Below are positions 1-5,813 of a stretch of 21,052 bases of DNA, one piece after another (the first letter of the stretch is position 1; every line of letters begins with the position of its first letter). A program made the position numbers and the translations under genes. The DNA is from CAZFLY01 sp964519995 (GTDB taxonomy: Bacteria; Planctomycetota; Phycisphaerae; Sedimentisphaerales; Anaerobacaceae): NCBI GenBank assembly GCA_964519995.1, contig CAZFLY010000050.1, positions 1 to 21,052 of the forward strand. Reading direction: 5' to 3'. The notes beneath the pieces were generated by a model that was given only the letters and a program-made list of their open reading frames with translations, was not told where the DNA came from and did no database searches.

Positions 1-17
1 ACTGAACCGTTACCCTG

Positions 18-47
18 CTCTGCGAAGCTACGCAGGGCGAAGCAGAG
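18..47. repeat. Nested GC-rich hairpin at window start
   Basis: Two nested inverted repeats are visible: CTCTGC (18-23) with GCAGAG (42-47), and CTGCG (20-24) with CGCAG (31-35). The GAAGC and GCTACG words resemble the insert inside the dispersed element at 7679-7796, which carries GTAGCTTTGCTACG. It looks like a piece of a dispersed repeat and not a terminator, because no T run follows and no gene ends nearby. Confidence 0.45.
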
Positions 48-112
48 TAATCCTTTGATTATCACTTAATTTTGGGCAATTCGACAAACCAGTTGCATAT
101 AGGTTGCGTTCT

Positions 113-156
113 CTGGACGGAGCATGAAAAAGCTCGTAGTCATTTGACTATCCGCC
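113..156 (+). repeat. Palindrome-bearing repeat, copy 1 (single unit)
   Basis: This 44-bp unit runs from CTGGACGGAGCATG to TGACTATCCGCC and recurs at 279-322 and, slightly changed, at 767-807. It contains a perfect 6-2-6 palindrome TAGTCA-TT-TGACTA and a short GAGC/GCTC hairpin around an A-rich loop. Unlike the two copies next to the HTH gene, it has no second palindrome 60 bp upstream. Confidence 0.75.
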
Positions 157-240
157 TGGCACTTTGTCGCTGCTTAATATCTGTCGGTTTAAGCTGTTGG
201 GTTAAGAAGAGGTTTCTGTAGATCAAAACACCCAAATGCC

Positions 241-322
241 CGTAGTCATTTGATTATGGTTTATTTCACGACCTTTCGCTGGACGGAGCATGAAAAAGCT
301 CGTAGTCATTTGACTATCCGCC
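241..322 (+). repeat. Palindrome-bearing repeat, copy 2 (double unit)
   Basis: A degenerate palindrome (TAGTCATTTGATTA, from 243) is followed exactly 60 bp later by the perfect one (from 303). The pair, the GGACGGAGCATGAAAAAGC segment and the terminal TCCGCC closely match 727-808. It lies immediately downstream of the small HTH gene that ends at 342. Confidence 0.8.
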
Positions 323-341
323 ATTAAAAACTATTTACCGG

Positions 342-635
342 CTAAGACATTTTGCTTCTGTTATAGGTTTGCACGATTGTGAATAATTGTATGACCAACT
401 GGACTTTATTTTGAACGCCAACACGTTTGTATATATTGCCGAAATGAGCTCTTACGGTATTATAACGTATCTTCAGCTTTTTAGCTATTTTGTCGTTTTC
501 CATCCCTTCAAACAACAGCTTCAGTATCTGCATTTTCCTCTCGGAAAATCGATAGCACTTCTGAATATATTCCCACTGTACCCGGCTAAATGACATAGCA
601 GAATTATGATTATATCCGGCGTTTTTGTCACGCAT
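342..635 (-). CDS. Small LuxR/GerE-type HTH protein
   Basis: A 97-residue protein made almost entirely of a LuxR/NarL-type C-terminal DNA-binding domain. The stretch RFSERKMQILKLLFEG, then NDKIAKKL, then YNTVRAHFGNIYKRVGV matches the four-helix GerE fold: turn, scaffold helix, recognition helix, dimerisation helix. There is no receiver, autoinducer-binding or other sensor domain, so it is a stand-alone HTH protein. I chose the ATG at 635; a TTG at 644 would add three residues and has a GAGAG upstream. The gene is AT-rich and isolated, and is bracketed by palindrome-bearing repeats at 241-322 and 727-808. A DNA-binding regulator is well supported; its target is unknown. It could also be the surviving tail of a larger regulator, although it has its own start codon. 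Confidence 0.8.
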   Translation of the reverse strand: MRDKNAGYNHNSAMSFSRVQWEYIQKCYRFSERKMQILKLLFEGMENDKIAKKLKIRYNTVRAHFGNIYKRVGVQNKVQLVIQLFTIVQTYNRSKMS

Positions 636-726
636 ATTTAACAATTTTAAGCTCTCTGTTCCAAATTAGCATATACCGTTTTTAACTCTACTGTTACGTT
701 TCTATACATCCGGATGACAATAAGCT

Positions 727-808
727 CGTAGTCATTTGACTATGGTTCGTTTCCCTAGCTGTCACCGGCTGGAGCATGAAAAAGCTCGTAGTCATTTGAC
801 TATCCGCA
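727..808 (+). repeat. Palindrome-bearing repeat, copy 3 (double unit)
   Basis: Two TAGTCATTTGACTA palindromes lie exactly 60 bp apart (cores from 729 and 789), as in 241-322. The sequence between them has diverged, but GGAGCATGAAAAAGCTCG and the terminal TCCGC are kept. It lies about 90-170 bp upstream of the HTH gene start, a position compatible with an operator. Conservation beyond the palindrome shows it is also a copied repeat element. Confidence 0.8.
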
Positions 809-833
809 GCTGGCATCTCACTTGGTAAATACG

Positions 834-936
834 TGCTAATCCGTGTAATCCTTCGACTGCCCCTTCGGCTCTGATCAGGGCTTCGGCTAATTCAGGACGG
901 CGTCTGTGGCTAAAAAATCCGTGTAATCCGTGGTTA
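834..936. repeat. Nested dispersed-repeat remnants
   Basis: AATCCGTGTAATC occurs at about 838-850 and again at about 917-929, the second time continuing into CGTGGTTAA. Between them is a block rich in CTTCGGCT and TTCAGGACGG words, of the kind I associate with other dispersed repeats in planctomycete genomes. It looks like one repeat inserted into another. No coding potential is seen. Confidence 0.45.
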
Positions 937-943
937 ATTTTAC

Positions 944-972
944 TTGACGTTTAACTATTAATTTAGTATAAT
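944..972 (+). promoter_or_regulatory. Consensus-like sigma70 promoter with no gene downstream
   Basis: TTGACG at 944-949, a 17-bp spacer, then TATAAT at 967-972. This is one of the best sigma70-type matches in the window, yet no recognisable plus-strand gene follows. Transcription would start near 979 and run into the micro-ORF and NKPN-repeat region, antisense to the micro-ORFs at 983-1098. Confidence 0.5.
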
Positions 973-982
973 ATGTATCTAA

Positions 983-1057
983 CTATGGATGGTTCGTTGT
1001 TCGTAGATTATAGCAAACCGTAAACCTTTGCTCGTGAAAGCGGGTATAGCAAATCAT
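983..1057 (-). CDS. 24-residue micro-ORF, downstream member of a coupled pair
   Basis: The ORF starts at ATG 1057-1055 and stops at TAG 985-983. A perfect AGGAGG (1063-1068) lies 5 nt upstream of the start. Its ATG overlaps the stop of the preceding micro-ORF as TAATG, a typical translational-coupling arrangement. The peptide begins MICYTRFHEQ and has two cysteines; I recognise no family. The ribosome binding site is much better than those of most real genes here, but the whole unit could instead be part of a dispersed repeat. Confidence 0.35.
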   Translation of the reverse strand: MICYTRFHEQRFTVCYNLRTTNHP

Positions 1058-1098
1058 TAGGCCCTCCTGATGGCCAGCGAAACCCAAACTTGTGCCAT
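1057..1098 (-). CDS. 13-residue micro-ORF, upstream member of a coupled pair
   Basis: ATG at 1098-1096 is preceded by GGGAGG (1105-1110) with 6-nt spacing. The peptide MAQVWVSLAIRRA ends at TAA 1059-1057, whose last A is the first base of the next ATG. A leader-peptide-like role is conceivable, but no downstream minus-strand gene is near enough to be regulated by it. Function is unknown. Confidence 0.35.
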   Translation of the reverse strand: MAQVWVSLAIRRA

Positions 1099-1119
1099 AG
1101 GTATCCTCCCTAACCAGCC

Positions 1120-1178
1120 CAACGCTATACGCTGTACGCTTCGCGAGACACGAGACACGAGCGACTAGCGACGATTAA
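1120..1178. repeat. Low-complexity oligomer tract
   Basis: Degenerate short repeats occur here: CGCTATACGCTGTACGCT, then CGAGACACGAGACACGAG and GCGACTAGCGACG. Similar arrays lie at 2630-2660, near 14360 and near 16440. No coding potential is seen. Confidence 0.5.
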
Positions 1179-1180
1179 TA

Positions 1181-1340
1181 TGCAAAACAAACCCAATTTC
1201 CGTAAAGCCAGAATGAATGCAAACTTCTGTTTCACAGAGGATTATGAAAATGATCCTGCCTCTGCAGTCCAGGAAAACAAACCCAATCAAACCCAATCTC
1301 GAAACAGAAGTCAGAAAACAGAAGTCAGAAGACAAAGTTC
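1181..1340 (+). repeat. Dispersed repeat encoding NKPN-type peptide
   Basis: AAACAAACCCAAT occurs at 1185-1197 and 1275-1287, with a shortened copy directly after (1288-1297). In frame this reads QNKPNF, then an ENKPNQTQ motif. CAGAAGTCAGAA follows twice in tandem, and CTCTGTC twice after that. I recall many short hypothetical proteins with QNKPN/ENKPNQTQ in planctomycete genomes, which points to a dispersed repeat read as an ORF and not a gene. Recall only; no search was possible. Confidence 0.5.
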
Positions 1341-1395
1341 GGTCCTCTGTCCTCTGTCCACGGCACTTATGCACTGACCGGATGAACCGAAAAGA

Positions 1396-2622
1396 TCAGT
1401 GGTGGGTCGAGTGCTTTTTGATCCATTGGGTGGCCCATTTTTCGGCTTGCTCTTGTGTCTGCAAGGTGCCTTCCAACTGGGCTATGTATAATTCCTCAGC
1501 TAATTGGCCAAATGCCGGCCCTGGAACCGCCCCCAATCGAATCAAATCATGTCCGTTAAGTAACGGCTTAGGACGTAACTCCACATCACCAAGGCCACGT
1601 ATTCTCTTTCGCAAATTTACCAGCGCCGCAATGCCCTTCCTGCTCGGGTCTTCGGCCTTCTGTATCGCCCTTTGCAACTCATACAGGTCCCAGAAATACG
1701 GCTGTACGAGATATTTCTTCAACCGCGACAAAGACATATCCCACTCAAGTAGTTTGCCTCTGTTAGTTATCAAAAACTTCAGATGCTTGGTTTGCTTTCT
1801 GCTCAGCTTTAGAATCCGACATTTCTCAACGGCAAAGTCTGTCTGGCAGCCGGCAAAAAACCCAGCCAATCCCAAAACAAAATCGATTCTACCTCGGAGA
1901 TTACTCAAAACACTAATTGCGACTTGCCCTTGCTCACCGCTAAAGCCTGGAAAAATTACCTCAGCCAGTCCGCTCTCAAACAACAATGATGCTCCATCTT
2001 CACGATTGGGATTAGCAAGTATCCCCTCCAACTCGACTGCTATCCGTTCGCCACTTATGCTCGCTATCTTCTTTGCATGGCTGCAAATTGCCGACCATGT
2101 CGCTGGCTCGATGCAGAATCCGAGCTGAGTAGAAAATCGCACCGCCCGCAGCATCCGCAGGTAATCTTCGCTGAACCGCTCCCGAGGTTGGCCGATGGTC
2201 CGCACTAATTTCTTCTTCAAATCAGCCTGACCGTTCACATAATCAATCACCTTCTGGTTGATTGTATCATAGAACATTCCGTTAATCGTAAAATCCCGCC
2301 GACTGGCGTCTTCGGCAGCGGTGGCGAATTTGACTGTGCTCGGATGTCTGCCATCAGCGTAATCGGTATCGGTTCGAAAAGTAGCAACCTCGACCTGTTT
2401 ATCCTGCATCAGGACGATGACAACGCCAAACTTTACGCCAACTTTTAATGTGCGGTCAAACAGCCTGGTGACATCCCCCGGCTTTGCACTGGTCGCAACA
2501 TCGTAATCAGTGGCACGACGACCAAGAAGCATATCGCGCACACAGCCGCCCGCCAGCAAGGCTTCAAAGCCATGCCGGCGTAGTCGCTTGACTATTTTTG
2601 TCGCTGCCTGCTTGTTAGTCAT
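1396..2622 (-). CDS. cca: CCA-adding tRNA nucleotidyltransferase / poly(A) polymerase family
   Basis: A class II nucleotidyltransferase of about 408 residues. It would add or repair the 3' CCA of tRNAs, or polyadenylate RNA; the two activities cannot be told apart from sequence alone. Counting from the chosen ATG, LLAGGCVRDMLLGR (22-35) with DYD (39-41) is the signature that binds metal and NTP. RRDFTINGMFYD is the second head-domain motif, and RFSEDYLRMLRAVRF is the neck helix. The C-terminal part shows no clear HD phosphohydrolase motif. The frame stays open to a TTG at 2679, but the added stretch is translated from a low-complexity repeat (2630-2660), so I prefer the ATG at 2622 (ATG 2631 is also possible). 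It follows rsmD on the same strand with about 50 bp between, so the two may be co-transcribed. Confidence 0.88.
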   Translation of the reverse strand: MTNKQAATKIVKRLRRHGFEALLAGGCVRDMLLGRRATDYDVATSAKPGDVTRLFDRTLKVGVKFGVVIVLMQDKQVEVATFRTDTDYADGRHPSTVKFATAAEDASRRDFTINGMFYDTINQKVIDYVNGQADLKKKLVRTIGQPRERFSEDYLRMLRAVRFSTQLGFCIEPATWSAICSHAKKIASISGERIAVELEGILANPNREDGASLLFESGLAEVIFPGFSGEQGQVAISVLSNLRGRIDFVLGLAGFFAGCQTDFAVEKCRILKLSRKQTKHLKFLITNRGKLLEWDMSLSRLKKYLVQPYFWDLYELQRAIQKAEDPSRKGIAALVNLRKRIRGLGDVELRPKPLLNGHDLIRLGAVPGPAFGQLAEELYIAQLEGTLQTQEQAEKWATQWIKKHSTHH

Positions 2623-2629
2623 TTGTCTC

Positions 2630-2660
2630 ATATTTCGTATTGCGTATATCGTATTTCGTG
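2630..2660. repeat. Degenerate TTTCGTATT/GCGTATAT tract before cca
   Basis: ATTTCGTATTGCGTATATCG is followed by another TATTTCGTGCT unit, about 7-8 bp per unit with variation. It separates the rsmD stop (2676) from the likely cca start (2622). The TTTCGTGCT end resembles the tract at 16707-16731. Confidence 0.55.
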
Positions 2661-2675
2661 CTACTTTTTCTCTTT

Positions 2676-3248
2676 TCAATTTTTACGCAATATGGTTATA
2701 GCCATCGTTCCCCACTGACGCCGGTCCACAACCTTGAACTGTGCGTATTCACCCAGCAAAGACACTTTGCGATGAGACCTTACAACAACGATAGCATCTG
2801 CTGAAGTCCGTTGTTCAAGTAATTTCAACAATCCAGCTAATGGAGAATCCTCGCTAATGTTCTGCGTATCAGCATACGGCGGGTCAACAAACACAAGTCC
2901 ATACAGGTTATTTTCTAAGCTGACAGGTGCTCCAATCACAAAAGCGTTAGCCTTTACAACTTTTGACTCTTTGACAAAATCTGCTTTCTCAATATTTCTT
3001 TCAAGAACCGTGATAATCTTAGGGTCCTGCTCAACGAAAGTGACAAATCGTGCCTCTCTACTTAATGCCTCAAGGCCCAGCGATCCAATGCCCGCGAAAA
3101 GATCTGCTACAACTGCACCGCAAGGCAGGTCGTACTTGGAAAGAACGTCAAACAGCGACTCTTTGACTCTATCCGTTATCGGCCGAGAATCATAGGTCTC
3201 AGGGCTGAAAAGATTCATACCTCGTCTTGAGCCAGCAATAATTCTCAT
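2676..3248 (-). CDS. rsmD: 16S rRNA (guanine(966)-N2)-methyltransferase
   Basis: A SAM-dependent methyltransferase that would modify G966 of 16S rRNA in the 30S subunit. From the chosen ATG (3248) the protein has 190 residues, the usual RsmD size. It opens with MRIIAGSRRG and then RPITDRVKESLFDVL, both diagnostic. ADLFAGIGSLGLEALSR is the SAM-binding motif I, and VFVDPPY contains the DPPY catalytic loop of N6/N2 methylases. The open frame extends 40 codons further upstream, but that part has no family similarity I can see and precedes the canonical MRIIAG start. It lies upstream of cca on the same strand, forming a small RNA-maturation pair. The often adjacent coaD is absent here. Confidence 0.92.
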   Translation of the reverse strand: MRIIAGSRRGMNLFSPETYDSRPITDRVKESLFDVLSKYDLPCGAVVADLFAGIGSLGLEALSREARFVTFVEQDPKIITVLERNIEKADFVKESKVVKANAFVIGAPVSLENNLYGLVFVDPPYADTQNISEDSPLAGLLKLLEQRTSADAIVVVRSHRKVSLLGEYAQFKVVDRRQWGTMAITILRKN

Positions 3249-3423
3249 CGCATACAATATACCGAAACAAAATATTTTGAGCGAGAAATTTTGCTTGGCA
3301 TAACTCTCGACACCTACATATCGACCCATCTTAGAGTTGATATGCCTTATCACATAGCGGCCCCCCATAAAGAGAAACTTAAAAGCAGGAACAAACAGAC
3401 TAACTAAGAGGTCATGCGTTTTT

Positions 3424-5229
3424 CTATTGCTCGTTCTGCTTGAGCTTTTCGTAAAATAGTTGCATCACGTAAAAGGCCTTCTTCTTTTCACCTTTGTCGG
3501 AGATTAGGCCCTTGCGATTCCAGTAGTCCTGAATCTGCGGTAAAAGCCTTCTCGGAGATCTGAAATCGGACAAAATCCAAGGGCAGGTCCCAGCTAAGAA
3601 AGGAATCTTCTCAAACATTTTTATCTGCTTTTCGTAAAGGTATTCTTGATACTCTTCGGACCATCGAGTATCCTTATCGGCGTTGAATCCGTAAAGTGCC
3701 CCGCCGCCAAATTCGCTAAAAATAACCGGCTTATCGTAGATTGTTCCCCATGAATACAAATCACATCTGTCCGGCAGGCCCTCATACCAGCCGATGTACT
3801 CATTGCAACCGAGAACATCCACATACTGCCCGAACGGGTCATTTATTACTGGCTTATTTTTGCCTTGGTAACTCTTTTCCATTGCTGCTGTAATTAGACG
3901 TGTCGGGTCCAGGCTTTTTGCTCGTTCGACAAGTGTCCTGAGAAATTCATTTCGAGCATCACCTACTGGCGTTTCATTGGCCATTGACCAGAGAATGACA
4001 GAGGCTCTGTTTTTGTCGCGAGTTATCATTTCCGTTAATTGGTTTAGAGCATTTGTCAATGTGCTTTCATTTTCCCAGAGGATTGTCCAGTATACAGGTA
4101 TCTCAGACCATACAAGCATTCCAAGCCGGTCGGCAGTTCTTGGCATATATTCGTTATGAGGGTAGTGAGCAAGGCGCACGAAATTGCAGTTCATTTCCTT
4201 TGCCCAGCCAAGCAATGTTTCGGCATGCTCTTTTGAAAATGCCCTTGCCTTACTTTTCGGAGCCTGTTCATGTATGCAGACACCCCGCAAAAAAATGGGC
4301 TTGCCATTCAGCAAAATTTTTGAACCTTTGGTTTCAATACTGCGAAAACCAACAGAGTCGGAGAGACTATCAGTTTGAGACTTTATGATTACATCATAAA
4401 GCCTGGGATTGTCGGGCGACCATAGTTGCAACTCAGCATCGAATTCAAACTCCACATATCCATCAGCATCGGTGTTAAAAATTTGCTTTACATTGGCCTC
4501 GGGAATTTCGACCGTTATTGTTTGGCTGGTTTGTTTTCCATCAAGCTGAATCCAACCCGCGACTGTTTTCAGGGAACCTTTTTTGAGCTGAATAAAGTAG
4601 TCTCTTATGAAGGTCTCCGGGACCTCGATAAGCTCCACCCGGCGGGTCAGGCCGCCATAATTCCACCAGTCCGTATTTACGGTCGGAACACCTTCACGCA
4701 GGCGTTTATTGTCAACCTTAACTATAAGGAAGTTATCCTTTTCACGCACAAGCCTGGTTATCTCAAAATTGAATGGCGTAAAACCTCCTATGTGCTCGCC
4801 GAGCTTTTGGCCATTTAGGTATACTATTGAGTGATAGTTGGCAGCACCGAAATAGACAAAAACACGTGTATTAGGCCTTCTTTGATAGTCAAAGGATTTC
4901 TTGTACCAGATGCTACCTTCATAAAGAAAAAGTTTGTCCTGCTGTGAGTTCCAGTCGCCGGGGACATTCAGGACCTCAGATTTATCAAAATCATATTCTA
5001 TAAGCTCAGTTTTATCCCGGGGCTTGGCATTTTTAAAAAAGCCGTTTTTGTTCGGCTGATAGCGATAATCATAATAGCCAATCTCAAAAGGGTCGATAAT
5101 CGCCTGCCATTTCCCGTTCAAACTGACGGCTGAACGATGGTCAACGTTGATGATTAGATTTTGCCCGAGCGGATAAGCATTCATTGCAACAAAAAAAACC
5201 AGTACACAGCTTAATTTAGTAAACTTCAT
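3424..5229 (-). CDS. Secreted GH2 glycoside hydrolase, beta-glucuronidase-like
   Basis: A 601-residue enzyme predicted to cleave terminal beta-glucuronic acid or a related sugar outside the cytoplasm. Residues 1-22 form a Sec signal peptide (MKFTKLSCVLVFFVAMNAYPLG). Then come the GH2 sugar-binding domain (about 35-200), an immunoglobulin-like domain (about 205-300) and the TIM barrel (about 305-600). The acid/base Glu419 is in WSMANET and the nucleophile Glu506 in FSEFGGG. N571-R-K573 fits the N-x-K motif that contacts the carboxylate in bacterial beta-glucuronidases, which favours that over galactosidase. The start is fixed by a perfect AGGAGG at 5237-5242, 7 nt upstream of the ATG. No polysaccharide-utilisation transporter or regulator is adjacent. 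Beta-galacturonidase is an alternative specificity. Confidence 0.88.
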   Translation of the reverse strand: MKFTKLSCVLVFFVAMNAYPLGQNLIINVDHRSAVSLNGKWQAIIDPFEIGYYDYRYQPNKNGFFKNAKPRDKTELIEYDFDKSEVLNVPGDWNSQQDKLFLYEGSIWYKKSFDYQRRPNTRVFVYFGAANYHSIVYLNGQKLGEHIGGFTPFNFEITRLVREKDNFLIVKVDNKRLREGVPTVNTDWWNYGGLTRRVELIEVPETFIRDYFIQLKKGSLKTVAGWIQLDGKQTSQTITVEIPEANVKQIFNTDADGYVEFEFDAELQLWSPDNPRLYDVIIKSQTDSLSDSVGFRSIETKGSKILLNGKPIFLRGVCIHEQAPKSKARAFSKEHAETLLGWAKEMNCNFVRLAHYPHNEYMPRTADRLGMLVWSEIPVYWTILWENESTLTNALNQLTEMITRDKNRASVILWSMANETPVGDARNEFLRTLVERAKSLDPTRLITAAMEKSYQGKNKPVINDPFGQYVDVLGCNEYIGWYEGLPDRCDLYSWGTIYDKPVIFSEFGGGALYGFNADKDTRWSEEYQEYLYEKQIKMFEKIPFLAGTCPWILSDFRSPRRLLPQIQDYWNRKGLISDKGEKKKAFYVMQLFYEKLKQNEQ

Positions 5230-5236
5230 TTTCAGG

Positions 5237-5242
5237 CCTCCT
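5237..5242 (-). promoter_or_regulatory. Perfect Shine-Dalgarno site of the GH2 gene
   Basis: AGGAGG on the minus strand, 7 nt from the ATG at 5229. It is among the strongest ribosome binding sites in the window and settles the GH2 start. Confidence 0.8.
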
Positions 5243-5297
5243 GTAAGTTTCTCGTTCTTTCGACTCTACTGTCCTTTTATTAAAACATTGTAGGCTC

Positions 5298-5813
5298 TTA
5301 GAGTAAAAGTTCACTCACATCGAGTGCACATTGGCGGAATCCGTCAGCAGGCAATGTCACTGTCTGCCATTTCAGACTACGCGGTTTCATTAACCTGTGA
5401 TAATCATCCAGTCTAACACAGAAGAATATATATTTGCTGACATCAAAATCAAAAACTTCTCTGCCATCGAAGTCAACATCTATATTAGCTATTCTGTATA
5501 CAAAGACAAAAACGGCTTCGTGACCAGAGCCGAAAATTTTTTGCCATTGAGCCAGGCCATCAACATCTTCTGTTGTGACCCAGCACTCAAGACCGGCCAA
5601 TTTAGCGAAAGTCGTACCTTTGAATCGTCTTCCCTTTACTTCAGCAATTACTATCCGGCCAGCACAGGGATACAATAAAAAATCAAAGCTCTTGAGCTTT
5701 TGATGTGCAAACACCGCCCTTTTATGTTCGTCTATGGACAGGTACCGTATCTGATTATCTCGAAGCCAATTCTCAAAAGCTCGCTCGTAATGATTGGGGG
5801 AAAAATCCCTCAT
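5298..5813 (-). CDS. HYExAFE family protein, possible PD-(D/E)XK fold
   Basis: A 171-residue protein with HYERAFE at 8-14, an exact fit to the motif that names the HYExAFE family, known to me mainly from planctomycetes and without assigned function. SFDFLLYP (Asp44) is followed by GRIVIAEVKGRR (Glu58, Lys60). This D...ExK spacing on adjacent beta strands resembles a PD-(D/E)XK nuclease core, with Glu28/Glu29 upstream as possible extra ligands. The nuclease idea is inference. The start codon overlaps the hisS stop as ATGA (5810-5813), so it is translationally coupled to hisS and last in the YkgJ-hisS operon. It is followed 68 bp later by the GH2 gene, which has its own strong ribosome binding site. 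Confidence 0.82.
   Translation of the reverse strand: MRDFSPNHYERAFENWLRDNQIRYLSIDEHKRAVFAHQKLKSFDFLLYPCAGRIVIAEVKGRRFKGTTFAKLAGLECWVTTEDVDGLAQWQKIFGSGHEAVFVFVYRIANIDVDFDGREVFDFDVSKYIFFCVRLDDYHRLMKPRSLKWQTVTLPADGFRQCALDVSELLL

Noticed and set aside
137..802. The repeated palindromes as a CRISPR array
   Set aside because: Only a handful of units, irregular distances (a 60-bp pair spacing plus gaps of hundreds of bases), the sequence between paired units is itself related, and there are no cas genes.
1217..2128. A 303-codon open frame on the plus strand
   Set aside because: It is antisense to the well-supported cca gene; its 5' end is the NKPN repeat and its product matches no family.
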